A stretch of DNA of 7,684 bases from Burkholderiaceae bacterium (GCA_022701965.1 JAKONL010000048.1:1-7684), one strand, 5' to 3'. Counted from the first letter of the stretch, positions 1-7,144 are shown. Made by a program: numbers and translations. The notes: generated by a model from the letters alone, not told the origin.

Positions 1-933
1 CCCTCGACCTTTCCCCACGCGTCCGGCACTCCCGTCGCCGCGGACTCCGTGAAACCTGCCGCTTCGATGGCCGAACCGATCGATGCGTCTTCGATCGAGG
101 CCTCCGGCGTGGTGGTCGAGCCTGCAGCCACCGATGCGGCTCCCGCGCCGTGGCTCGGCCAGTGGCCGTCGCTGGAACTGGAGCAGGCCGTTCAGCCGAT
201 CGATACGGGCCGTCCGGGTTTTCCAGTTCCGATCACGAACGTGGCGACCGACACGACCGGAACGACCGAAGTGGCATCGCCACCGGTTGCTGCCGCTGCA
301 CCGGACAAGCCCTTCGACCTCACGCTGGCGGCCGCGCTGGCCGAACCCGATACGTCCCCGTTGGCGGAACCCGCGCCCGGCACGCCGGCCGGTCACGGCG
401 GCTTCGCATCGCTGGAGCCGCGGGACGGACCGGTCATGCGCTGGCTGCGACGTCTGCCGGGCCTCGGACGCCTGCCCCTGCGCTCGATCAGCGCCGGCGC
501 GCTCATCCTGCTGGCCGCGCAGGCGATCCATCATTCGCGCGATGCGATCGCCGCGCAACGACCGGCCTTGGCGCCGGCGCTTGCGGCCCTGTGCAATATC
601 GGCGGCTGCACGCTTTCGCCGTTGCGCCGGATCGATGCGATCACGATAGAGGGCGCGTCCTTCGCGCGCGATCCGGGTGGCGAAGGCTATCAATTGACCT
701 TCGAGGTACGCAACCGGGCCTCGACAGCGGTGGCGATGCCGGCCATCGAGGTGACGCTGCTCGACACGAAGGAGCAGGCGGTGGTGCGGCGTGCACTGAC
801 GGCTTCGGAACTGGGCACATCCGATGCGATGCCGGCGCGCTCGATCCGGTCGATCGTGCTTCCGCTGTCCCTGGCGAACGCTTCGGCGCTGCCGCCGGTC
901 GTCGGGTATGGCATTGCCGCGTTCTATCCCTGA
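1..933 (+). CDS. DUF3426 domain membrane protein, 5'-truncated by window edge
   Basis: The frame is open from base 1 to the TGA at 931-933 and leaves 310 residues. The GTG at 49 is not a convincing start, because the frame continues upstream without a stop, so the true N terminus lies outside the window. In this family the N terminus usually carries a small CxxC zinc ribbon, which cannot be seen here. Visible in order are a low-complexity Ala/Pro/Glu-rich linker (about residues 1-140), a basic stretch with RWLRRLPGLGRLPLR, a hydrophobic segment SISAGALILLAAQAI (about residues 162-176) that is probably one membrane span, and a C-terminal DUF3426 domain with a Cys pair (CNIGGC, residues 198-203), the RRIDAITIE strand and the motif FEVRNRAS. 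The function is unknown; DUF3426 proteins are taken to be inner-membrane proteins. It ends 55 bp before the kinase gene on the same strand, so the two may be co-transcribed. The family call is from pattern recognition, not a search. Confidence 0.85.
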   Translation, partial: PSTFPHASGTPVAADSVKPAASMAEPIDASSIEASGVVVEPAATDAAPAPWLGQWPSLELEQAVQPIDTGRPGFPVPITNVATDTTGTTEVASPPVAAAAPDKPFDLTLAAALAEPDTSPLAEPAPGTPAGHGGFASLEPRDGPVMRWLRRLPGLGRLPLRSISAGALILLAAQAIHHSRDAIAAQRPALAPALAALCNIGGCTLSPLRRIDAITIEGASFARDPGGEGYQLTFEVRNRASTAVAMPAIEVTLLDTKEQAVVRRALTASELGTSDAMPARSIRSIVLPLSLANASALPPVVGYGIAAFYP

Positions 934-988
934 GCGTGCAGCGTCGGCCGCTCGCTCTCTCCTCTTTCCTCATCTTCCAGGCATACCC

Positions 989-1891
989 ATGGCAGCAGTG
1001 ATTTGCGGCTCGCTCGCGTTCGACACGATCATGAATTTCGACGGTCGCTTCGCCGACCAGATACTTCCGGATCAGTTGCACATCCTCAACGTGTCGTTCC
1101 TGGTCCCGGCGCTGCGCCGGGACTTCGGCGGTTGCGCCGGCAACATCGCCTATGCGCTGAACGCGCTCGGCGGGACGGCGTTGCCGATGGCCACGGTCGG
1201 CTCCGACGGCGCCGACTATGTCGCCCGGCTGAAGGAACTGGGCATCGGCACCGAGTTCGTCCGCTCGCTCGACGACACCTACACCGCGCAGTGCTTCATC
1301 ACCACCGATCGGGCCAACAACCAGATCACGGCCTTTCATCCCGGCGCGATGCAACAGGCGCATCTCACGAAGATCGAGGCGCGCGAGGACATCCGCATCG
1401 GCATCGTCTCGCCCGACGGACGCGATGCGATGCTGCAGCACGCCGAACAATTCAAGATCGCCGGGATTCCGTTCGTCTTCGATCCGGGCCAGGGCCTGCC
1501 GATGTTCGACGGCGACGAACTGGCGCATTTCATCGAGCAGGCGGACTGGGTGACCGTCAACGACTACGAAGGCAAGATGCTGAGCGATCGCACCGGCTGG
1601 GACAGCGCCGAGATCTCCCGACGCGTGCGCGGTCTGGTCGTGACCCTCGGAGCCGAAGGTTGCGATGTGTGGATCGACGGCGAGCGCACGCATGTGCCTG
1701 CCGTCATTCCCGAGGCTGTCGTCGACCCCACCGGTTGCGGCGATGCCTGGCGAGGCGCCTTGCTGTTCGGGCTGGAGAAAGACTGGCCCTTGATCGAGTG
1801 CGCCGCACTCGGCAACCGCATGGGTGCTCTGAAGATCGCGCAACGCGGGCCGCAGAACTACCAGGTCGATCGGGACACGATCGGCATCTGA
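989..1891 (+). CDS. PfkB-family carbohydrate/nucleoside kinase, adenosine kinase-like
   Basis: This is a complete 300-residue protein, a normal length for the ribokinase/PfkB superfamily, which transfers the ATP gamma-phosphate to a sugar or nucleoside hydroxyl in the cytoplasm. The N terminus (AVICGSLAFDTIM) is the usual first strand of the fold. The N-terminal signature is FGGCAGNIAYAL (residues 46-57). VTLGAEG (residues 218-224) and DPTGCGDAWRGALL (residues 246-259) form the ATP/anion-hole region, with Asp252 as expected catalytic base. The stretch GRFADQILPDQLH followed by SFLV and GG.AGN closely resembles, from memory, the mycobacterial adenosine kinase subgroup (Rv2202c), so adenosine or a related nucleoside is a plausible substrate, but this is inference. 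The start at 989 was chosen because the protein begins at the first beta strand and lies 55 bp after the previous stop. The ribosome site is weak (AGG at 979-981). The gene ends 28 bp before a strong terminator hairpin and faces the H1-like gene. Confidence 0.9.
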   Translation: MAAVICGSLAFDTIMNFDGRFADQILPDQLHILNVSFLVPALRRDFGGCAGNIAYALNALGGTALPMATVGSDGADYVARLKELGIGTEFVRSLDDTYTAQCFITTDRANNQITAFHPGAMQQAHLTKIEAREDIRIGIVSPDGRDAMLQHAEQFKIAGIPFVFDPGQGLPMFDGDELAHFIEQADWVTVNDYEGKMLSDRTGWDSAEISRRVRGLVVTLGAEGCDVWIDGERTHVPAVIPEAVVDPTGCGDAWRGALLFGLEKDWPLIECAALGNRMGALKIAQRGPQNYQVDRDTIGI

Positions 1892-1918
1892 GAAATCCGG
1901 GCCGCTGCATTCCAATGA

Positions 1919-1952
1919 GAAGGGCCCGGCATCTCTCGATGCCGGGCCCTTC
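1919..1952. terminator. Strong, probably bidirectional, intrinsic terminator-like hairpin
   Basis: GAAGGGCCCGGCAT (1919-1932) is perfectly complementary to ATGCCGGGCCCTTC (1939-1952). An additional C-G pair closes the loop, giving a 15-bp stem with a TCTC tetraloop. On the + strand it is followed by only a modest T-containing tract (CTTGTCTT), and on the - strand by CTCATT, so the U-tract is weak in both directions. It lies between the stop of the kinase gene (1891, + strand) and the stop of the H1-like gene (1998, - strand). This is the expected place for a terminator shared by convergent genes. Confidence 0.8.
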
Positions 1953-1997
1953 CTTGTCTTCATCGGACCGCCGGACCCTATGTCCGGCAGTCGCGAA

Positions 1998-2588
1998 TCA
2001 GGGCTTGCTCGCGGTCGGAAACGGCCATGCGGCCTGCGGGTTCAGCGTGGTCTGGGCGGCAGGAGCGGGCGCAACGGCAGCGGCAGACTTGGCGGGGGCC
2101 TTGGCGGTCTTCTTTGCGGATGCGGAAGTTTTCACCGCAGGTTTGGCCGCTGCCTTGGGGGCAGGCGCGGACTTCGGTGCGGCGGCAGGCGTCTTCGCCG
2201 CCTTCTTGGCGACAGGCTTCTTGGCCGCGGTCTTCTTGGCAGGCGTCTTCTTCGCAGCTGTCTTCACGGCCGCGGCCTTCTTCGCCGGTACCTTCTTCGC
2301 CGCGGTCTTTGCCGCGACCTTCTTGGCAGGCACCTTCTTGGCTGCCGCCTTCGTCGCCGGTGCCTTCTTGGTCGCGACCTTCTTTGCCGGTGCCTTCTTC
2401 GCAGGGGCCTTGGTCGCGGTCTTGGCAGCCGAGGTCTTCTTCGCAGCAACCTTCTTCGCCGGTGCCGCTGCCTTCTTGGTGGCTACCTTGGTCGCCGCGG
2501 GTGCCTTCTTCGTCGTCGCGGTCGTCTTGGCCGGGGAGGCCTTCTTCGCAACGGCCTTCTTGGCCGGCGCTTTCTTTGCAGTTGCCAT
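1998..2588 (-). CDS. Histone H1-like, lysine/alanine/proline-rich DNA-binding protein
   Basis: This 196-residue protein is almost entirely low complexity. Residues 2-178 use only Ala, Lys, Pro, Thr, Val and Ser, arranged as degenerate AAKK, PAKK and ATKK units. By my count 53 residues are Lys, and there is no Arg, His, Asp, Glu or Gly anywhere. The result is a very basic, intrinsically disordered polypeptide like the C-terminal tail of eukaryotic histone H1. Bacterial H1-like proteins of this kind, well known in Bordetella and Burkholderia relatives, bind DNA non-specifically and help compact the nucleoid. The last 16 residues differ: TLNPQAAWPFPTASKP holds the only Leu, Asn, Trp and Phe and looks like a conserved C-terminal tag. 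The ATG at 2586-2588 has a clear Shine-Dalgarno sequence (AGGAG at 2596-2600, 7-nt spacing). The gene lies downstream of nrdB in the same direction, separated by 201 bp. The length of the repetitive part probably varies between strains (inference). Confidence 0.9.
   Translation of the reverse strand: MATAKKAPAKKAVAKKASPAKTTATTKKAPAATKVATKKAAAPAKKVAAKKTSAAKTATKAPAKKAPAKKVATKKAPATKAAAKKVPAKKVAAKTAAKKVPAKKAAAVKTAAKKTPAKKTAAKKPVAKKAAKTPAAAPKSAPAPKAAAKPAVKTSASAKKTAKAPAKSAAAVAPAPAAQTTLNPQAAWPFPTASKP
2079..2585 (-). repeat. Degenerate low-complexity coding repeat (AAKK/PAKK units)
   Basis: The DNA encoding residues 2-170 of the H1-like protein is built from short imperfect units that read on the + strand as variants of GCCTTCTTGGC, GCCTTCTTCGC and GTCTTCTTGGC. 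The coding strand is strongly enriched in AAGAAG. The units vary in length and phase, so it is not a simple tandem array. It is prone to slippage and to misassembly. It also creates long Arg/Ser/Leu-rich open frames on other strands that should not be called as genes. Confidence 0.75.
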
Positions 2589-2595
2589 TTCTTTT

Positions 2596-2621
2596 CTCCT
2601 TGATCAAGTTGAAAAATCAAC
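2596..2621 (-). promoter_or_regulatory. Ribosome binding site of the H1-like gene with adjoining palindromes
   Basis: Reading toward the H1-like start, GTTGA-TTTT-TCAAC (2608-2621) is a 5-bp inverted repeat with a 4-nt loop. It is followed directly by the perfect 10-bp palindrome CTTGATCAAG (2599-2608), whose end runs into the Shine-Dalgarno AGGAG (2596-2600). In the mRNA, TTGAT upstream could also pair with ATCAA next to the ribosome site, so two alternative weak structures are possible. The Shine-Dalgarno assignment is solid. A regulatory role for the palindromes is inference. Confidence 0.5.
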
Positions 2622-2789
2622 CTCTTCGAACACACCGTGCACGCTTGTGTGCATGGCGTGATCCATGGCGTTGGATATCAAGCTCCAGCACCATGAACAC
2701 CTGAGCCTTCGCAATGCCACGCTCTTTGGCGCGGTCTATGGGCGAAGGCAATTCCTGAATCCACTTGCTTGCAATCGTTCTTGAAATTT
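2622..2789. other. Spacer between nrdB and the H1-like gene with two adjacent small hairpins
   Basis: The spacer contains no convincing gene. Two small inverted repeats sit back to back: TGCAC (2638-2642) with GTGCA (2649-2653), and CATGG (2652-2656) with CCATG (2663-2667), each with a 6-nt loop. No good intrinsic terminator for nrdB was found, since no hairpin here is followed by a T-tract on the - strand, and I could not place a confident promoter for the H1-like gene. A - strand frame stays open from inside nrdB (ATG at 2886) to a stop at 2617-2619. Only about 57 of its codons lie in the spacer, which is not significant by itself. Confidence 0.45.
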
Positions 2790-4028
2790 TCAGTCCCAGG
2801 AAAGAGCGCCACCCGACTGGTATTCGATCACGCGGGTTTCGAAGAAATTGCGCTCTTTCTTCAGGTCGATCATTTCGCTCATCCACGGGAACGGGTTTTC
2901 CTCGTTCGGAAAGAGCGTATCGAGGCCGATCTGCTGCGCTCGCCGGTTCGCGATATAGCGCAGATAGCCCTTGAACATGGATGCGTTCATGCCGAGCACG
3001 CCGCGCGGCATGGTGTCTTCGGCGTACTGGTATTCGAGCTCGACGGCCTTCAGGAAAAGCTCCTTGATCTCGGCCTTGAATTCAGGCGTCCACAGATCGG
3101 GGTTCTCGAGCTTGAGCTGGTTGATCAGGTCGATGCCGAAGTTGCAGTGCATCGACTCGTCGCGAAGGATGTACTGATACTGCTCGGCGGCACCGGTCAT
3201 CTTGTTCTGGCGACCGAGCGCCAGAATCTGAGTGAAGCCGACGTAGAAGAACAGGCCCTCCATCAGGCAGGCGAAGACGATCAGCGACTTGAGCAGCGTC
3301 TGGTCGGTCTCGTGCGTCCCTGTCTTGAAGTTCGGGTCGCTGATCGCCTCGATGAAGGGAATCAGGAATTCGTCCTTGTTGCGGATCGACGCCACTTCGT
3401 TGTAGGCGTTGAAGATCTCGCTCTCGTCGAGGCCGAGCGACTCCACGATGTACTGGTAGGCGTGCGTATGGATGGCTTCCTCGAAAGCCTGGCGCAGCAG
3501 GAACTGACGGCACTCGGGCGCAGTGATGTGGCGGTAGGTGCCCAGCACGATGTTGTTCGCGGCGAGCGAGTCGGCGGTCACGAAGAAGCCGAGGTTGCGC
3601 TTGATGATGCGGCGTTCGTCCTCGGTCAGGCCGTTGGGGTCCTTCCACAACGCGATGTCGCGCGTCATGTTCACTTCCTGCGGCATCCAGTGGTTCGCGC
3701 AGGTGGCAAGGTACTTCTCCCAGGCCCACTTGTACTTGAAGGGCACGAGCTGGTTGACGTCGGTCTGGCCGTTGATGATGCGCTTGTCTGCTGCATTGAC
3801 GCGGCGGGCGACCGCGGCGATCGCGACTGCAGCCGGTGCCGCAGGAGTGGGCGACGTTGCAACGGATGTGTTGCCTTGCGCGACGGAGACCGGAGTCGGT
3901 GCCGCCACCGGCGTGTTCGGGAGGCTCGTCGGGCGCTCGCGCGGCACGTCGTTTTGCGAAGAGCGATGCAGGTCTTCCTGCATCTCCTTTTGCGAGGATG
4001 GTTTGACTTCTTCGTCCCAGGTCAACAT
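2790..4028 (-). CDS. nrdB: Ribonucleoside-diphosphate reductase, class Ia, small (beta, R2) subunit
   Basis: This 412-residue subunit houses the diiron centre and tyrosyl radical that activate NrdA for making deoxynucleotides in the cytoplasm. All expected metal ligands can be matched to E. coli R2: Asp153 (TADSLAANN), Glu184 and His187 ([10 protein letters not shown]), Glu257 ([11 protein letters not shown]), and Glu291 and His294 (RDESMH). The radical Tyr is Tyr191, placed as in E. coli Tyr122. The C-terminal tail ([10 protein letters not shown]) is the expected flexible NrdA-docking end. The catalytic core starts near residue 75. Before it comes an Ala/Pro/Thr/Ser/Val-rich linker (about residues 38-75), which makes the protein longer than the 376-residue E. 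coli subunit. The ATG at 4026-4028 was chosen (MLTWDEEV). An in-frame TTG at 4038-4040 would add four residues; neither has a strong Shine-Dalgarno sequence, and GGA lies about 8 nt before the ATG. The gene lies 160 bp downstream of nrdA and may be read from the nrdA promoter, a local promoter, or both. Confidence 0.95.
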   Translation of the reverse strand: MLTWDEEVKPSSQKEMQEDLHRSSQNDVPRERPTSLPNTPVAAPTPVSVAQGNTSVATSPTPAAPAAVAIAAVARRVNAADKRIINGQTDVNQLVPFKYKWAWEKYLATCANHWMPQEVNMTRDIALWKDPNGLTEDERRIIKRNLGFFVTADSLAANNIVLGTYRHITAPECRQFLLRQAFEEAIHTHAYQYIVESLGLDESEIFNAYNEVASIRNKDEFLIPFIEAISDPNFKTGTHETDQTLLKSLIVFACLMEGLFFYVGFTQILALGRQNKMTGAAEQYQYILRDESMHCNFGIDLINQLKLENPDLWTPEFKAEIKELFLKAVELEYQYAEDTMPRGVLGMNASMFKGYLRYIANRRAQQIGLDTLFPNEENPFPWMSEMIDLKKERNFFETRVIEYQSGGALSWD

Positions 4029-4040
4029 AGAAAAATCCAA

Positions 4041-4059
4041 TGCTCAAATTATGTGAGCA
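4041..4059. repeat. Inverted repeat at the nrdB promoter/start region
   Basis: TGCTCA (4041-4046) and TGAGCA (4054-4059) form a perfect 6-bp inverted repeat around the 7-nt centre AATTATG. The repeat spans the candidate -10 element of nrdB and ends 12 bp before its ATG. It could be an operator half-site pair or a small RNA hairpin at the 5' end of an nrdB transcript. It does not match the NrdR box. The function is unknown. Confidence 0.5.
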
Positions 4060-4076
4060 ACGATGAGCGGTTGCAA
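4048..4076 (-). promoter_or_regulatory. Candidate sigma70-type promoter for nrdB
   Basis: On the - strand, TTGCAA (4071-4076) and CATAAT (4048-4053) are separated by exactly 17 bp (4054-4070), matching 4/6 and 5/6 of the -35 and -10 consensus. The spacer is locally more AT-rich than the flanking genes. Transcription would begin near 4041, leaving a leader of roughly a dozen bases before the ATG at 4028. That is short for the weak ribosome site seen there, so the promoter remains tentative. Confidence 0.4.
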
Positions 4077-4188
4077 AGTGCAGCTCTCACCGCGCCCGAA
4101 TTATCTCGTGCTTACTCACGCTTATGTTGCTCGCGTGCACCGCAATTTGTCAGGCGATGCCGCGAATCAACTTCACGTCACGCCGACT
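4077..4188. other. Rest of the nrdA-nrdB spacer
   Basis: No gene and no intrinsic terminator are visible between the nrdA stop codon (4189-4191) and the candidate nrdB promoter. That is compatible with read-through from nrdA into nrdB. On the + strand GCTTA occurs twice, separated by ACTCAC-like sequence (around 4110-4122). I attach no function to this. Confidence 0.4.
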
Positions 4189-7140
4189 TCACTGGCAGGC
4201 TTCGCAGGTCGGATCGTCGACGCCGCAGAACGCGATGTCGGTGGCCGGAATCGCATTGAGTTGCGCCTGCGCCGCCATCGCCGCCGCCTCGATCGCGCTC
4301 ATGCCCGCAGGACCCGACGAAGCCGTCGGTGCGCCGTTGCCGCCGCCCGACGAAACGGCGTTGAGACGGCCGGATTGCACGGTCGATTTCTCGGCATGGG
4401 TGGCGCTCTGCGTGCGCAGGTAGTAGGTCGTCTTCAGGCCGCGCAGCCAGGCGAGCTTGTAGGTCTCGTCGAGCTTCTTGCCCGACGCGCCAGCCATGTA
4501 GATGTTGAGCGACTGCGCCTGGTCGATCCACTTCTGGCGACGCGCGGCGGCCTCGACCAGCCACTGGGTCTCGACCTCGAACGCCGTGCCGTAGAGCGCC
4601 TTGATGTCCTGCGGCACGCGGTCGATCGGACGCAGCGAACCGTCGAAGTGCTTGAGGTCCATGACCATCACGTCGTCCCACAGGCCGAGGCGTTTCAGGT
4701 CGCGCACCAGGTAGTGGTTGATGACGGTGAATTCGCCCGACAGGTTCGACTTGACCGACAGGTTGCCGAAGCAGGGTTCGATCGATGCGTCGACGCCGAT
4801 GATGTTGGAGATGGTGGCGGTCGGCGCGATGGCGACGCAGTTCGAATTGCGCATGCCGTCGGCCTTGATCTTGGCGCGCAGCGCGTTCCAGTCGAGCGTG
4901 CTCGAACGGTCGACCTCGACATAGCCGCCGCGCGCCTTCTCCAGCATGTCGAGCGTGTCGATCGGCAGGATGCCCTGGTCCCACAGCGAACCCTTGTAGC
5001 TCGAATATTCGCCGCGTTCCTTCGCCAGATCGGTCGATGCCCAGTAGGCGTGGTAGCAGATCGCCTCCATCGATTCGTCGGCGAACTGGACCGCCGCGTC
5101 GGACGCATAGGGGATGCGCAGCTCGTAGAGCGAATCCTGGAATCCCATCAGGCCGAGGCCGACCGGACGATGGCGCAGGTTCGAGGTGCGCGCCTTCTCG
5201 ACCGCGTAGTAGTTGATGTCGATCACGTTGTCGAGCATGCGCATCGCGGTGGAGATCGTCTTCTTGAGCTTGACCTGATCGACCTTGCCGTCCTTCAGGT
5301 GTTGCAGCAGGTTGACGGAGCCGAGGTTGCAGACCGCGGTCTCCTCGTCGCTCGTGTTGAGCGTGATCTCGGTGCAGAGGTTCGACGAGTGCACGACGCC
5401 GGCATGCTGCTGCGGCGAGCGCACGTTGCAGGCGTCCTTGAACGTGATCCAGGGATGGCCGGTCTCGAACAGCATCGTGAGCATCTTGCGCCACAGGTCG
5501 CTGGCCGGAAGGGTGCGCGTCGGCGTGATCTCGCCGCGTGCCGCCTTGGCTTCGTAGGCGACATAGGCCTTCTCGAACTCGGCGCCGAACAGGTCGTGCA
5601 GTTCGGGCACGTTGTTGGGCGAGAACAGCGTCCAGTTGCCCTTCTCCATCACGCGGCGCATGAAGAGGTCGGGGATCCAGTTGGCGGTGTTCATGTCGTG
5701 CGTGCGGCGGCGGTCGTCGCCGGTGTTCTTGCGCAGCTCCAGGAACTCCTCGATGTCGAGATGCCAGGTCTCGAGGTACGTGCAGACCGCTCCCTTCCTC
5801 TTGCCGCCCTGGTTGACGGCGACGGCCGTGTCGTTGACGACCTTCAGGAACGGCACCACGCCCTGCGATTCGCCGTTGGTGCCCTTGATGTGGCTGCCCA
5901 GCGAGCGCACCCGGGTCCAGTCGTTGCCCAGGCCGCCGGCGAACTTCGACAGCAGCGCGTTCTCCTTGATCGATTCGTAGATGCCGCCGAGGTCGTCGGG
6001 CACGGTCGTGAGGTAGCAGCTCGACAGCTGCGAGCGCAGCGTGCCGGCGTTGAACAGCGTCGGCGTGCTCGACATGAAGTCGAACGACGACAGCACTTCG
6101 TAGAACTCGATAGCGCGCGCTTCGCGGTCCCGCTCGCCGAGCGACAGGCCCATCGCGACGCGCATGAAGAACGCCTGCGGCAGTTCGATGCGGGTCTTGC
6201 GCACGTGCAGGAAGTAGCGGTCGTACAGCGTCTGCAGGCCGAGATAGTCGAACTGCAGGTCGCGCTCGGCCTTGAGCGCGGCGGCAAGACGCGGCAGGTC
6301 GTACTTCAGCAGCTCGGCGTCGAGCAGCTCGTTGTCGACACCCTTCTGGATGAACTGGGGAAAGTAGTCGACGTAGGCCTGCGAACGCTCCACGGGCATC
6401 ACCTCGCGGCCGATGATCTCCTTGAAGATCGTGTGCAGCAGCAGTCGCGCGGTGGCGAAGGTGTAGTCGGGGTCCTTCTCGATCAGCGTGCGGGCCGCCA
6501 GGATCGACGCCTTGTAGACCTCGTCGAGCGGCACGCCGTCGTAGAGGTTGCGCATCGTCTCGGCCTCGATCGGCGCGCCGGTGATGTTGTCGCCCAGGCC
6601 TTCGCAGGCGGATCCGATCAGGCCTTTGAGCTCGTTCAGGTCGAGCGCGACGCGCTGGCCGTTGTCCAGCACGTGGAGCACCGGCGTCGCCGGTGCGGCC
6701 TGCGCCTCCTGCTTGGCGCGTTCCTGCATGCGGCGCTCGCGGTAGAGCACGTAGGCGCGGGCGACCTCGTGGTGGCTGCCGCGCATCAGGCCGAGTTCGA
6801 CCTGGTCCTGCACGTCCTCGATGTGGAAGGTGCCGCCGCCCGGACGCGAACGCATCATGGCGCGCACGACGTTCTGCGTGAGCGTGTCGACGGTCTCGCG
6901 CACGCTGGCCGAAGCCGCGCCCTGCGTGCCGTGCACCGCCAGGAAGGCCTTCATCATGGCAATGGCGATCTTGCTCGGCTCGAACGGCACGACCGCGCCG
7001 TTGCGGCGGATGATCTGGTAGTGCGCGAGCGCTTCGTTCTCGATGGGAGCGGCGATGTCCTGGCGGCCCGACGCGTCGAGGGGCTGGGACGTGCCGATCG
7101 AGGCGCGGGCGGACGATGGAGTGTTGGGTGCGGTTTGCAT
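4189..7140 (-). CDS. nrdA: Ribonucleoside-diphosphate reductase, class Ia, large (alpha, R1) subunit
   Basis: This 983-residue catalytic subunit reduces ribonucleoside diphosphates to deoxyribonucleoside diphosphates with NrdB. It is longer than E. coli NrdA (761) because of its N-terminal regulatory region. An ATP-cone (about residues 41-140, starting YQIIRRNGAVVPFEPSKI) senses ATP/dATP. A second, degenerate cone-like segment follows (about residues 153-240), as known from Pseudomonas aeruginosa NrdA. The active-site residues can be identified: Cys375 (LSSCYL) and Cys604 (AVCNLGS) are the redox pair; Asn587, Cys589 and Glu591 (SSNLCTE) are the radical and acid-base residues; Tyr906 and Tyr907 (TTYYLRT) carry the radical. 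The C-terminal Gly/Ala/Ser-rich tail ends in CEACQ (Cys979, Cys982), the swinging thiol pair recharged by thioredoxin or glutaredoxin. The ATG at 7138-7140 was chosen for its AAAGGA ribosome site. The frame is open 56 codons further upstream, but its far ATG (7308) lies before the predicted transcription start. An intermediate ATG (7243-7245) has no good ribosome site. Confidence 0.97.
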   Translation of the reverse strand: MQTAPNTPSSARASIGTSQPLDASGRQDIAAPIENEALAHYQIIRRNGAVVPFEPSKIAIAMMKAFLAVHGTQGAASASVRETVDTLTQNVVRAMMRSRPGGGTFHIEDVQDQVELGLMRGSHHEVARAYVLYRERRMQERAKQEAQAAPATPVLHVLDNGQRVALDLNELKGLIGSACEGLGDNITGAPIEAETMRNLYDGVPLDEVYKASILAARTLIEKDPDYTFATARLLLHTIFKEIIGREVMPVERSQAYVDYFPQFIQKGVDNELLDAELLKYDLPRLAAALKAERDLQFDYLGLQTLYDRYFLHVRKTRIELPQAFFMRVAMGLSLGERDREARAIEFYEVLSSFDFMSSTPTLFNAGTLRSQLSSCYLTTVPDDLGGIYESIKENALLSKFAGGLGNDWTRVRSLGSHIKGTNGESQGVVPFLKVVNDTAVAVNQGGKRKGAVCTYLETWHLDIEEFLELRKNTGDDRRRTHDMNTANWIPDLFMRRVMEKGNWTLFSPNNVPELHDLFGAEFEKAYVAYEAKAARGEITPTRTLPASDLWRKMLTMLFETGHPWITFKDACNVRSPQQHAGVVHSSNLCTEITLNTSDEETAVCNLGSVNLLQHLKDGKVDQVKLKKTISTAMRMLDNVIDINYYAVEKARTSNLRHRPVGLGLMGFQDSLYELRIPYASDAAVQFADESMEAICYHAYWASTDLAKERGEYSSYKGSLWDQGILPIDTLDMLEKARGGYVEVDRSSTLDWNALRAKIKADGMRNSNCVAIAPTATISNIIGVDASIEPCFGNLSVKSNLSGEFTVINHYLVRDLKRLGLWDDVMVMDLKHFDGSLRPIDRVPQDIKALYGTAFEVETQWLVEAAARRQKWIDQAQSLNIYMAGASGKKLDETYKLAWLRGLKTTYYLRTQSATHAEKSTVQSGRLNAVSSGGGNGAPTASSGPAGMSAIEAAAMAAQAQLNAIPATDIAFCGVDDPTCEACQ

Positions 7141-7144
7141 TCGG

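Noticed and set aside
49..51. GTG at 49 as the start of the DUF3426 protein.
   Set aside because: The frame is open to base 1, no Shine-Dalgarno sequence precedes the GTG, and the family normally has an N-terminal zinc ribbon, so the gene is truncated by the window.
641..1963. A long - strand frame opposite the DUF3426 and kinase genes.
   Set aside because: It crosses the intergenic gap and both well-supported genes, and its translation is compositional noise.
1003..2661. A + strand frame of 552 codons with a Phe/Ala/Leu-rich second half suggesting a membrane protein.
   Set aside because: The apparent hydrophobic repeats (FFAAVF, FLAGTF) are the antisense reading of the AAKK repeat of the H1-like gene; the first half is an out-of-frame reading of the kinase gene.
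2769..4259. A + strand open reading frame of 496 codons antisense to nrdB.
   Set aside because: It is in the aligned antisense frame of nrdB and shows the same lack of stops. No domain or ribosome site is visible.
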